In this document: positions 17,178 to 26,300 of the stretch, piece by piece
How the letters are laid out: every line of letters begins with the position of its first letter
Numbering within the stretch: the first letter of the stretch is position 1
Assembly (NCBI GenBank): GCA_963725425.1
Contig: CAVRYJ010000031.1
Coordinates: 372,001-436,000, forward strand
Source of the DNA: Clostridium_I sp963725425
GTDB lineage: Bacteria > Bacillota > Clostridia > Clostridiales > Clostridiaceae
Length of the DNA: 64,000 nucleotides
Direction: 5' to 3'
The notes under the pieces: model-generated
The model's input: the letters and a program-made list of their open reading frames with translations, nothing else
Databases searched by the model: none
What the model was told of the DNA's origin: nothing
Position numbers and translations under genes: made by a program

Positions 17178-17314
17178 GGGAAAACACTACTGAAAATCCC
17201 CATTAAGATTACGATAATATTGTTTTAGCATAAACCATAATGATAAAATTATACACATTTTAATGTCACATTCATATTATAGTAATGGTTAAAAATATAA
17301 AGGAGATTATATTT

Positions 17315-17965
17315 ATGTTCAACTATCCATATGGAAACATGTCCAGCAACAATTGCTACAGATCAGAAATTCCTACTCCTAATTCTTATATAAGGGTATT
17401 TCACGCATCTCCAAATGCACCTGTTGTAGATGTTTATGCAAACGAAAATCTCATAATTAAAAACCTTGCATATAAACAATTATCACCTTATGTCCCCGTG
17501 ATTCCTGGAAACTATAATATTAAGGTTTATCCCACAGGAAAAACCACAAATCCTGTTATAGATACAACTGTGAATGTTCCTAAAAACACTATATTTAATT
17601 TAGCCATCATAGGAAAACTACCCGATATAAGTCTTTACCCTATACCAGAACCAATTGTTAATCAAAATTTTGGAAGAGCCTGTATAAGATTTATCCATTT
17701 ATCACCTACTGCACCCAAGGTTGACATAGTACTTACAGATGGCACTAAAGTATTTAATAATGTAGGTTTTAAAGATATTACAGATTATGCATGTATTCCT
17801 CCTGGAACATACTCGTTCAATGTTATTCCTACTGGAACTACAAACCCAGCTCTCACCGTTCCAAATGTCCAACTTTTAGCTAACACTTACTATACTATTT
17901 ATGCCCTAGGTGATTTGAATGGTACTCCACCACTAGAAACTCTTCTAGTTACGGAATCAAGATAA
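17315..17965 (+). CDS. DUF4397 domain protein (two repeats)
   Basis: This protein of 216 residues is built from two DUF4397 repeats of about 90 residues, each starting with the signature RVFHASPNAPVVDVY and RFIHLSPTAPKVDIV and containing a PGxYxxxVxPTG strand. I chose ATG 17315 (MFNYPYGNMSS), because AAGGAG lies 9 bases upstream; the ATG at 17285 has none. It has no signal peptide. DUF4397 domains are beta-sandwich modules common in envelope or spore-coat-like proteins; the N-terminal Asn/Tyr-rich start would suit a spore surface protein, but this is a guess. Confidence 0.85.
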   Translation: MFNYPYGNMSSNNCYRSEIPTPNSYIRVFHASPNAPVVDVYANENLIIKNLAYKQLSPYVPVIPGNYNIKVYPTGKTTNPVIDTTVNVPKNTIFNLAIIGKLPDISLYPIPEPIVNQNFGRACIRFIHLSPTAPKVDIVLTDGTKVFNNVGFKDITDYACIPPGTYSFNVIPTGTTNPALTVPNVQLLANTYYTIYALGDLNGTPPLETLLVTESR

Positions 17966-18050
17966 TATTTTTGTTAATATATTCCGATGTAAAAACAAGT
18001 TACATGTGTTATCATTATAATACGGTACAGAAGGATTGAGGCAAGATACT

Positions 18051-18524
18051 ATGGGATATAACATTATAGATCTGATTGACAAAGCTATAACTATTACAAT
18101 TAGAAGAAGGGCAATTTACGAAGATATAGTCAATGATAAATATGTTTCTCCTAGAATAGAAATAATGTCAAAAGTTTTTATTAAAGAAACTAATGAAACA
18201 ATATTGTATTATAAAAAATTAAAATCGGAAATTGCTGATAAAAATCCTGAAGATATAAATTTTGGAATATATGATAAAATGTCATTTTTAATAAATGAGT
18301 TTAATAAAAAAACATATATAACGAAAACTACTAATGTTAGAGAGTACTTAAAATTTTCTCTTGATTTGGAAAGGGATACTTTTTCCTTGCTCCTAGATCT
18401 CCAAGGTAGATTTGTAAAAAACGAAGATGATATTCGTTCAAAAACATATAAAATATTATCTCGTATTATTGAAAATAAAACCAAACAAATTGAAATGCTT
18501 GAAACCGTACTAAAAAAGTTCTAA
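18051..18524 (+). CDS. Hypothetical helical protein
   Basis: I do not recognise a family. The 157-residue protein starts at ATG 18051 (MGYNIIDLIDKAITITIRRR), preceded by AAGGATTGAGG at normal spacing. It is rich in Lys, Glu and Ile, is predicted all-helical and resembles in outline a four-helix ferritin-like or rubrerythrin-type bundle, but the metal-binding residues are not clear. It lies 85 bases after the DUF4397 gene in the same direction and could be co-transcribed with it. A strong hairpin terminator follows. Confidence 0.6.
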   Translation: MGYNIIDLIDKAITITIRRRAIYEDIVNDKYVSPRIEIMSKVFIKETNETILYYKKLKSEIADKNPEDINFGIYDKMSFLINEFNKKTYITKTTNVREYLKFSLDLERDTFSLLLDLQGRFVKNEDDIRSKTYKILSRIIENKTKQIEMLETVLKKF

Positions 18525-18589
18525 TTTGAAAAAATTTTTTCTAAGGAATAATTAATCATTTACAAGTTACAACCTCTCTTAATTATTGA

Positions 18590-18645
18590 AAATAAAAATG
18601 GAATGTGGTAGCTTTATGTAAACAAATCTGCCACATTCCATTTTT
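18590..18645 (+). terminator. Strong hairpin terminator after 18524
   Basis: AAAAATGGAATGTGG and CCACATTCCATTTTT form a long nearly perfect stem followed by T-rich sequence. It can work in both directions and separates the plus-strand genes from the convergent RpiB-like gene. Confidence 0.8.
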
Positions 18646-18680
18646 ATTGATTTTTCTGCCCTAGCAGAAAAACCTTCCTA

Positions 18681-18713
18681 AACTTTTAACTTTTAACTCT
18701 TAACTTTTAATTG
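18681..18713. repeat. Heptamer tandem repeat (AACTTTT/AACTCTT)
   Basis: Four to five units of a seven-base repeat AACTTTT or AACTCTT. It overlaps the stop codon of the RpiB-like gene: on the minus strand the last codons read ATT AAA AGT TAA, so the repeat provides the stop. A small hairpin TTTTTCTGCCCTAGCAGAAA precedes it. Confidence 0.8.
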
Positions 18714-19167
18714 GTAGTAGGTGTTTCTCCGCTATTTTGTTTACTTTATCCACCCGTCTTTTATACTTTTCAACGTCCTTAAGAAAATCTGTAGTTAACC
18801 ATACCTTTACAATTTCCATAGCTATTGCTGAACCTATTATTTTAGCTCCTATACAGAGAACATTAGTGTTAGAGTGCATTCTAGCTAATTTTGCGCAGAA
18901 TGAATCCTGGCAAACTGCAGCATCTAATCCATATATCTTGTTTGCAATTAAAGCACTACCATAACCAACACCATCAATAAATATTCCACGGTCGGATTCA
19001 CCCTTTGCAACAGCTAATGCTGCAGGATACACAAAATCTGATAAATCACATGATTCTTCACTGAATGTTCCAAAATCCTGTACAACATGTCCTTGACTCT
19101 CTAAATACGACTTAACCTCTTCTTTCAAGATGAATCCAGCATGATCACTAGCAACAGCAATTTTCAT
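18700..19167 (-). CDS. RpiB/LacA/LacB family sugar-phosphate isomerase
   Basis: This 155-residue protein belongs to the RpiB/LacAB family of aldose-ketose isomerases. It starts KIAVASDHAGF with the catalytic DHAG, and later has RGIFIDGVGYGSALIANK and ARMHSNTNVLCIGAK. In classical RpiB the position after GIxI is the catalytic Cys (CGTGIG); here it is Asp (DGVGYG), so the substrate or proton-transfer residue may differ from ribose 5-phosphate isomerase. It is monocistronic. The stop codon falls in a heptamer repeat. Confidence 0.88.
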   Translation of the reverse strand: MKIAVASDHAGFILKEEVKSYLESQGHVVQDFGTFSEESCDLSDFVYPAALAVAKGESDRGIFIDGVGYGSALIANKIYGLDAAVCQDSFCAKLARMHSNTNVLCIGAKIIGSAIAMEIVKVWLTTDFLKDVEKYKRRVDKVNKIAEKHLLPIKS

Positions 19168-19251
19168 AGTATTTTACATCTCCATTCAAAATTATATTAT
19201 TAACTACAATTATAATCCCCGCTGTATAAATCATCAAGTTTTCCACTTTCC

Positions 19252-19280
19252 TTGACTTATACAGCTAAATAAACTATACT
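19252..19280 (+). promoter_or_regulatory. Promoter of the tRNA array
   Basis: TTGACT and TATACT spaced by 17 bases lie 37 bases before the first initiator tRNA, a strong stable-RNA type promoter. Confidence 0.85.
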
Positions 19281-19316
19281 AACAGAGCGGCAAGGAAAGC
19301 AGTTGCAATATAATAT

Positions 19317-19392
<76 letters not shown>

Positions 19393-19443
19393 TAGTTACT
19401 ATATCAGCAAAGCAACGTAAGAAAAGTCTTGAAAATTTAATAT

Positions 19444-19519
<76 letters not shown>

Positions 19520-19570
19520 TAGTTACTATATCAGCAAAGTAACGTAAGAAAAATCTTAACAATATAATAT

Positions 19571-19646
<76 letters not shown>

Positions 19647-19654
19647 TATAGGAT

Positions 19655-19712
19655 TAAAAAAGTGATGCAGGTAGATTTATTCAACAACTCTACCTGCATC
19701 ACTTTTTTTTGA
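19655..19712 (+). terminator. Terminator of the tRNA array
   Basis: AAAAAAGTGATGCAGGTAGA and CTACCTGCATCACTTTTTTT form a strong stem with a T8 tail directly after the third tRNA. Confidence 0.92.
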
Positions 19713-20044
19713 AACATTTCAACTCTTCTTGTCAATCCTTTCATTCTATAAAAATAGAAGAAGGGATATTGTCAACAGTGTTTATGAGTAATATATTAAA
19801 AAAGTGAATCAACTTTTTCAATGGAAAATTTACAATGGAAAATGGACGGTTAAGGTTGATTTTTTCGCTTTGCTACAAAAAATGTAAAACTAAATTTTTA
19901 AATTTTTCAAAAGATACGGATAAAAATTATCCTTAACTATCAACTTCCAATTTTCAAATGCCACGCATTTTCTTACCACTGTGAGTCAAGATATGAATAT
20001 TACGCATTAATTATGTTATGTTACGTTACGTTCAACATCTTTAA
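19713..20044. other. Non-coding stretch with degenerate repeats
   Basis: I see no gene in this stretch. It contains two near-repeats of CAATGGAAAATTTA / CAATGGAAAATGGA, a small hairpin (TTTTTTCGCTTTGCTACAAAAA) and a degenerate heptamer-like tract (CAACTTCCAATTTTC) just before the end of the convergent HD-like gene. The layout of hairpin plus short tandem units resembles the other repeat clusters between 18.6 and 23.3 kb. Confidence 0.6.
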
Positions 20045-20578
20045 CTAAAAAATTTCTTCTCTCAATTCCTTTATATATGTTTCAGCAAACTTATTAGCAT
20101 CTTTCCAGATGGGCCTTGTTTCTGGTAAATAACAATCGCCATTATGTAAAATATTTTTTTCTACATAATTTATTGTTTCCAACAAAGTTTGTCCTCTTAA
20201 AGTTCCAGTAACTAAACATTTTGTAATAAAATATACTTTGCCTCCTTCTACTTGGTGAGCATCATGCAGTATTTTGCTCTCAAGAGTTGTTGGAATTTCT
20301 GGTCTAAAAGATTCATATGCTATTCTTATAATTTTTTCAATTCTTTCTGATGGTATATTATTATTCTCTAACCAACTACATATTTCTCTTTCACCATTCT
20401 TAATTACTCCATGAAAATAAGCACCATATACCAAGTCGTCATAATCAACGGAATATTTACCAGCTTGTATTATTTTATCGATGTTTCTTACTACAAGTTC
20501 AATATGGTTTAAATTATGCATAATATCTTTATTTTCATAATACGGTTTAACAAATGTTATTAATTGACTTTTATTCAT
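20045..20578 (-). CDS. HD-like phosphohydrolase family protein
   Basis: This 177-residue protein starts at ATG 20578 (MNKSQLITFVKPYYENKDIMHNLNH), preceded by AAGGAGG; the longer frame from 20608 has no ribosome site. It looks like an HD-domain protein: a first His (HNLNH), YGAYFHG where HD proteins have LLHD, and KILHDAHQVEGG. The second ligand position reads His-Gly rather than His-Asp, so the canonical metal site is altered in this subfamily. Function is unknown. Confidence 0.75.
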   Translation of the reverse strand: MNKSQLITFVKPYYENKDIMHNLNHIELVVRNIDKIIQAGKYSVDYDDLVYGAYFHGVIKNGEREICSWLENNNIPSERIEKIIRIAYESFRPEIPTTLESKILHDAHQVEGGKVYFITKCLVTGTLRGQTLLETINYVEKNILHNGDCYLPETRPIWKDANKFAETYIKELREEIF

Positions 20579-20760
20579 TATTTTTAACCTCCTTGTAAAA
20601 CGCTTCATAACTCTTTTACATTTGTGGTATACTATTCTTGTCTAATTATACCATTATTATCTTGAATTGGATATGAAAACGAAAGTGGTACTTTAAACAA
20701 ACCGTACATTCAATAAATACATAATTTACGAATAATGAGAAATAAGGCCCTTCCATAATT

Positions 20761-20806
20761 GATGGAAGGTAAGTAGCTTTGAGTAAAATCGAACCTACTT
20801 ACCTTA
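20761..20806. terminator. Hairpin between the HD-like gene and ytaF
   Basis: GGAAGGTAAGTAG and CCTACTTACCTT form a stem with a 16-base loop, followed by TTTTTATT on the plus strand. It lies 3' of ytaF and may act as its end signal, although the T-run is on the other strand. The rest of the gap 20609-20984 holds only T-rich sequence, a small hairpin (TTTTGCCCTAAGGCAAAA) and the heptamer array. Confidence 0.5.
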
Positions 20807-20882
20807 TCTTTTTATTGTTGTTTTATCGTTGTTTTATTATTCTTTTTATATTGTTTTTATTTTGCCCTAAGGCAAAATCTCC

Positions 20883-20959
20883 TTAACTCTTAACTCTTAA
20901 CTCTTAACTCTTAACTCTTAACTCTTAACTCTTAACTCTTAACTCTTAACTCTTAACTT
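20883..20959. repeat. Heptamer tandem array, ten perfect units
   Basis: Ten uninterrupted perfect copies of TTAACTC run from 20883 to 20952, followed by a degenerate unit. The array lies 30-100 bases after the ytaF stop codon and directly after a small hairpin (GCCCTAAGGC). A run this regular is expected to be variable in length between strains. Confidence 0.95.
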
Positions 20960-20984
20960 TTCTTCCCCCTCCCTTCTTTTTGTC

Positions 20985-21641
20985 TTAAAATAATATTTCG
21001 TATATTCCTATTATTATAAGTATTAACCCGGATAGTGGGGCTGACAACTTTCCAAAAAAATTGTGAACATAATCGTGTCCAAGTTTAATACCAACCCAAA
21101 TGGAGAGTAAACTGATTATAAATGCAAATATTGCTGTTATAAAAGGGTTTATTCCTGCAAGCCCTGCTCCAATACCATTGGCCATATTATTAAGTGCTAA
21201 AGCACATCCTAAAATAATGCTTTCACTGACACTAATGTATCCTGAGAAGTCCCAATCTGCTAAAAATGGATTTTCTAATATCTTTGGAATTTTGCCAATG
21301 GATCCATAACTACTTATTTCAATTTTGCGTACTTCTCTTCCATTTTTATTACTGTCTTCTTTGGTTATATTTAATATTTCTTTTACAAAAATCCATATCC
21401 CAACTACAATGATTATTATTGCACCTAAAAGTGTTGCTGCTTTTGGGCTCAAAATGTTGGAAATTGCTTCACCTAACAGCATGGATACTAGTGTTCCTAT
21501 TCCAGTTATCAAAGCTATAATTAAATTTGATATAAATGGTATTTGTATTCTTCTAGTTCCATAGGAAATACCCACTGCAAAATTATCTGTATTGCTTACT
21601 ACTGCTAGTAACATCATTACAACAAAATATGACTTTATCAT
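20985..21641 (-). CDS. ytaF: Sporulation membrane protein YtaF (MntP-like)
   Basis: This 218-residue membrane protein has six predicted helices and the MntP/YtaF repeat motif: SNTDNFAVGISYG in the first half and ALALNNMANGIGAGLAG in the second. In the MntP manganese exporters the matching Asp/Asn residues line the path; YtaF is the sporulation-associated branch, typical of spore formers, with a longer hydrophilic middle (about residues 92-130). It is monocistronic with a weak upstream site. Confidence 0.88.
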   Translation of the reverse strand: MIKSYFVVMMLLAVVSNTDNFAVGISYGTRRIQIPFISNLIIALITGIGTLVSMLLGEAISNILSPKAATLLGAIIIIVVGIWIFVKEILNITKEDSNKNGREVRKIEISSYGSIGKIPKILENPFLADWDFSGYISVSESIILGCALALNNMANGIGAGLAGINPFITAIFAFIISLLSIWVGIKLGHDYVHNFFGKLSAPLSGLILIIIGIYEILF

Positions 21642-21755
21642 AATGTTCCGCCCTTCATATTAATCCGTATAAGTATTATATGTTTATAGAGTTGAGGTGG
21701 TTACTTACAATTGAAGATTGAACTTAATATTTTAAAAATTGCGATGCAGTTTTTA

Positions 21756-21786
21756 AGTTAAGAGTTAAAAGTTAAGAGTTAAAAGT
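21756..21786. repeat. Heptamer tandem repeat (TTAAGAG/TTAAAAG)
   Basis: Four alternating seven-base units lie upstream of ytaF, followed by a small hairpin (TTTTTCTGCTGGCGCAGAAA) and by the long hairpin at 21826-21873. On the opposite strand the unit equals that of the 18681 and 20883 arrays. Confidence 0.85.
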
Positions 21787-21825
21787 TTGTGAAGATTTTT
21801 CTGCTGGCGCAGAAACAATCAAAAA

Positions 21826-21874
21826 AGATGTAAGTGGATTTGCTTACACAAATCCACTTACATCAATATTTTTT
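21826..21874. terminator. Long hairpin with flanking A and T tracts
   Basis: GATGTAAGTGGATTTG and CAAATCCACTTACATC form a perfect 16-base stem around CTTACA, with A6 before and T8 after. A similar GATGTAAGTAGATT hairpin occurs at 41523. It can terminate in both directions. No gene begins or ends near it except the IS at 21946, so the original partner gene may be lost. Confidence 0.7.
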
Positions 21875-21966
21875 TTCTTTTTCATTGCCTTTTTCATTGT
21901 TTCTATTTTGCCTAAAGGCAAAATTTCCATCACTTAGCTTGCGGATTGGCCCCCTCAGATGGGACT

Positions 21967-22860
21967 TTATAATCTAATTACTAGCTCATTCTTAAAATTT
22001 GAATTTTTCAAATTATAGAACTCAAATGGAGTTCTGTAATCTATCGATGAATGAACTCGTATAGTATTGTAACCATTAACATAATTAAAGACAACAGCCC
22101 TTGCTTCTTCTAAAGTGTTGAATATCCTACCTGCAAGGCATTCGTCTTGAAGGTATCTATGATATGACTCTATATGTGCATCATAATTGGGGCTATGCAC
22201 AGGGATTCTTTCGTGTATTAAGTTTTCCTTTATACACATTTTTTCGAATTTATGTGCGATAAACTGTGACCCATTATCTGTCCGCATTGTAAGTCCTGTC
22301 ACACTATTTTTAATGTCCCTATTATATAATGCGGCAAGCATCACTTCCTGAGCTGTCTCAGTATTGGCAGAGAGCGACATTTTACAAGATACAATGTTTC
22401 GGTCAAACACATCTATTATTGAGGTCAAATAAGCCACCTGACGTGTGCCTGCAATATAAATATATTTTGTATCCATCTCCCATAATCCATTGGAATGATT
22501 AATTAAATGGTTTTTACAAATACGTTTATATTTGCTAACACGCTCCATTTTATCTCTTAACATTCCCATTGAATTCATTAATCTATAAACCTTTTTCTTA
22601 TTTATCTTTAAACAATATTTTCGCTTAAGTACAGATGATACTTTCTTGTATCCATAATGTCTACCAAACTCTTCAGATTTTATTTTACTTATATATTTCT
22701 GTATTTCTAAGTCATTTATTTTTACATTATTAAGATTATAACTAAATCCTGGTATAATACCATTTTCCCTTCTAACCGGCTTATCGCCTTCTGCTATAAC
22801 CTTTTGTCTTCGATAATACGTTGACTTTTTTAGCCCTAGTATTCTAATAATAGCAATCAC
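21967..22860 (-). CDS. IS3-type transposase OrfB (integrase core)
   Basis: This 297-residue frame is the DDE catalytic part: an HTH_21-like segment (EEFGRHYGYKKVSSVLKRK), first Asp in LWEMDTKYIY, second Asp in RTDNGSQF and the Glu in YDAHIESYHRYLQDE. These fit the D,D(35)E pattern. The GTG start given here is nominal; the frame is open upstream to the A9 run in orfA, where a -1 shift (AAA GAA GAC) yields the full OrfAB transposase. It appears complete and probably active. Confidence 0.93.
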   Translation of the reverse strand: MIAIIRILGLKKSTYYRRQKVIAEGDKPVRRENGIIPGFSYNLNNVKINDLEIQKYISKIKSEEFGRHYGYKKVSSVLKRKYCLKINKKKVYRLMNSMGMLRDKMERVSKYKRICKNHLINHSNGLWEMDTKYIYIAGTRQVAYLTSIIDVFDRNIVSCKMSLSANTETAQEVMLAALYNRDIKNSVTGLTMRTDNGSQFIAHKFEKMCIKENLIHERIPVHSPNYDAHIESYHRYLQDECLAGRIFNTLEEARAVVFNYVNGYNTIRVHSSIDYRTPFEFYNLKNSNFKNELVIRL

Positions 22861-22904
22861 TGGCGCTCCACAAGAAATACATTGTTCAGCATATTCGTAG
22901 TAGT

Positions 22905-23207
22905 CTATATCGTCTTCTTTTTTTTTAGTAGATCTCTTAATATTGCTATTTCTAAATCTTTTTCCTTATTTTCATCAATTAATTTCTTGTACTCAGTTTT
23001 GTAATTTACAATGATGTTCTCTTCTTTTGGTTCCTTCGGCTTCAGTGTCTGTTGATATCTTCTATAATTACCTTTCCAATTTGCAACTTGACCAGGATTA
23101 AGCTCATGCTTTGCTGCAACTAAAGCATTACTCCCGTATTCCAAAGCTTCTTCAACAATTGCAACTCTCTCTTCTTCTGTGAACTTTCTTGTAAATCTAG
23201 TAGTCAT
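22905..23207 (-). CDS. IS3-type transposase OrfA (helix-turn-helix)
   Basis: The 100-residue OrfA carries the HTH and ends KKKKTI beyond the slippery A9 run at 22918-22926. Its product binds the IS ends and, unfused, usually represses transposition. The amino acid sequence is identical to that of the first copy. The start ATG follows TTTAGGGGGTAAATT. Confidence 0.93.
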   Translation of the reverse strand: MTTRFTRKFTEEERVAIVEEALEYGSNALVAAKHELNPGQVANWKGNYRRYQQTLKPKEPKEENIIVNYKTEYKKLIDENKEKDLEIAILRDLLKKKKTI

Positions 23208-23284
23208 AATTTACCCCCTAAACACTACTTTTTTATTCTACCTTCATTCGAGTGTGTAGTCCAGCTTCTTGAGGGGGTCTATTA

Positions 23285-23336
23285 GCTTGTCACTTGTCAC
23301 TTATCACTTGTCACTTAGCTTGTCACTTGTCACTTG
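23285..23336. repeat. Heptamer tandem repeat (CACTTGT/CACTTAT), overlaps metH stop
   Basis: Six to seven units of a seven-base repeat, interrupted once by AGCTTG, lie between the IS end and metH. The end of metH is encoded by it: on the minus strand ACA AGT GAC AAG TGA gives the final residues TSDK and the stop codon. Confidence 0.88.
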
Positions 23337-26300
23337 TTTTGAGAGTTTTGTCATGGATTGTATTAAACATTTTTTCAAGTTCAGTTTCGTCTTTGCCATT
23401 TCTCTTATAATAGTCCTCAAACTGCTGATCATCAATTTTATTTATATCAAAATATTTTGCATCTTCACTACCAAAATAAAGACCACAAGTACTGGCAACT
23501 GGAGACATCATATAATTTTCTGTTAAATTTATTTTAAGTTCACCTTTTTCATCCAAAAGCTTAAATAATTTAACTTTTTCTGCATGATCTCTTAATGATG
23601 GATACCCAAATGCAGGTCTTATGCCTCTGTATTTACCCTTAAATAGTTCTGGCGGTTCTAGATCTTCTGAAGGTGCATAGCCCCAATATTTTTTTCTAAT
23701 TTCAAGATGTAGGTATTCTGCAAAAGCTTCCGCAAGTCTATCCGCAAGTATTATTACCATAGCAGCTCCGTAATCATCACCACTCATCTTTAATTTATCA
23801 GCATATTCCTTTGCCCCTATGCCTACAGTTGTAATAAATCCTCCTAAATAATCCTTAACACCACTACTCTTGGGTGCCACATAATCTGAAAGACACCTGT
23901 AGATATTCTCCTTCTTACTTTCCTGCTCCCTTAGCAAATTAAAAGTTATAGCCTTTGAATTATTATAAATCTCAATGTTATCCCCTACTCCGCTTGCTTG
24001 AAAAATACCAAACGCACCATTAGCTGTTAATATATTATTATTTTCTATTATATCTAACATTTCATTTGCATCTTCAAATAATTTTCTAGCCTCTTCACCA
24101 AACTTTGGATCCTCCATTATTCTGGGATATACCATTCCCATATCCCAGGCAATAAAGAAAAAGCTCCAATCTATATATTTTCTTAGTCTAGCAATTGGAA
24201 AATTGAGTAATTTTTTCATTCCTAAAAAATTAGGTTTTGATATATGCGTATTATCCCAATCCTTATTTAAGCCATTTTCTCTTGCATATTCTAAAGAAAC
24301 AAATTTTCTAGGAAATCTGGAATAGTTTTCTCTTATTCCTCTGTATTCTTCTTTGATTTGTTCCAAATATCCAGATTTTTTATCCTTATTTAAAAGTAGT
24401 TTTGCTGCTTCCACTGCTTTTGAAGCATCTGTTGTATGAACTACTCCTTTTGAATACATAGGTTCAATTTTTAATGCAGTATGGGTTTTTGAAGTTGTTG
24501 CTCCTCCTACCATAAGTGGAATGTCAAAACCCTGTTTCTCCATTTCTTCTGCTACATTTGCCATTTCCTCTAATGAAGGTGTGATCAATCCACTCAGTGC
24601 AATTATATCAGCATTTTCCCGTTTAGCAGTTTCCAGTATTACTTCCGTAGGCACCATAACTCCAAGGTCTATAACTTCAAAATTATTGCAGGAGAGAACT
24701 ACTGAAACAATATTTTTACCTATGTCATGAACATCACCTTTAACCGTAGCAAATACAACTTTTCCTACACTTGAGCTTAGTCCACCTTTTTCTTCCTCAA
24801 TATATGGAGATAAACATTCCACTGCGCGTTTCATAACTCTGGCGCTTTTAACTACCTGAGGAAGAAACATCTTTCCTTCTCCAAACAATTCTCCCACAAC
24901 TTTCATTCCATCCATAAGTGGTTCTTCAATAATTTGTAGTGCACTATCATACTGTCCTCTAGCCTCTTCCACATCTTCCTGAATAAACTCAGTTATACCT
25001 TTTATTACAGCATGTTTCAGTCTATACTTGCAATCTTCATTTCTCCATAAATTTTTATCCTGGTCAACTTTTTTAGCAGATGCCTGATAATTTTCTGCAA
25101 ATTCCAAAAGTTCTTCCGCAGCTAATGGGTGTGTATTAAGAATTACATTTTCAACCTTTTCCAGTAACTCCTTATCTATTTCATCATAAATCTGAATCAT
25201 ACCAGCATTTACAATGCCCATATCCATACCAGCCTTAATTGCATGATACAAAAATGCTGAATGCATTGCTTCCCTTATAACATTGTTTCCTCTAAAAGAG
25301 AATGAAAGATTACTCACTCCACCGCTTACCTTAACATATGGTAAATTTTCTTTAATCCATTTTGTAGCACTTATATAGTCCACAGCATAATTGTTATGTT
25401 CTTCTATTCCTGTGGCTATAGCCAAGATATTGGGATCAAATATAATATTTTCAGGTGGGAACTTAACCTTATTAACTAAAATATCATAAGCCCTTTTACA
25501 TATATTTATCTTCTTTTCATAGGTATCTGCTTGACCTTTTTCATCAAAAGCCATAACTACAACCCCTGCGCCAAACTTCTTTATTAAATTTGCTTTTTTA
25601 ATGAAATCTTCTTCTCCTGACTTTAAACTTATGGAATTTACAATTGCTTTCCCCTGCAACGCTTTTAAGCCTGCTATTATTACCTGAAATTTTGAAGAAT
25701 CTATCATTACAGGCACCTTTGAAATTTCCGGTTCACTAGCAACAAGTTTAAGAAAATTATCCATTTCTTCTTCTGCATCTATTAGCGCATCATCAAAGTT
25801 TATGTCAATTATCTGAGCACCGTTCTCAACCTGCCCTTTTGCTACTGACAAGGCTTCTTCATATTTTTTTTCTCTTATTAGTCTTGCAAATTTAGCTGAA
25901 CCTGCAACATTTGTTCTTTCCCCAATATTTACAAACATATTCTCTTTGCTTATTTTTTGTGATTCAAGTCCACAATATATAGTTTCGATTTTTATGCTTG
26001 GTACCTTTCTTGGTCTAATGTGTTCTACTGCATCACTTATTGCCTTAATATGCTCAGGAGTAGTTCCACAACAACCTCCAACAATATTTAAATGACCTTC
26101 AATAGCTAGTTCTTTCACAAGTTTTGCTGTAGTTTTTGGAAGTTCATCGTATTCACCAAAGGAATTTGGAAGTCCTGCATTAGGATAAAAGGTAACATAC
26201 CTGTTTTGTGTCTTAGAAAGATATTTAATAAATGGTATAAGTTCTTTAGCTCCAAATGAACAATTAAGTCCTATTCCAATTATATCCTCATCTACCATAG

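Larger units (their letters stand above)
21946..23281 (-). mobile_element. Complete IS3-family insertion sequence, copy 2
   Basis: The element is about 1.33 kb long with imperfect terminal inverted repeats: TTGGCCCCCTCAGATGGGAC at the left and, reverse complemented, TAGACCCCCTCAAGAAGCTG at the right. It holds overlapping orfA and orfB. I see no clean 3-5 base target duplication, but TTAGCTTG occurs just outside both ends. Both flanks are heptamer-repeat DNA, as for copy 1. Bases 22390-23280 look identical to the partial copy at the window start, so the transposition or duplication is recent. Confidence 0.92.

Noticed and set aside
20883..20959. Regular repeats considered as a CRISPR array
   Set aside because: The units are seven bases in direct tandem without spacers, and no cas gene is present.
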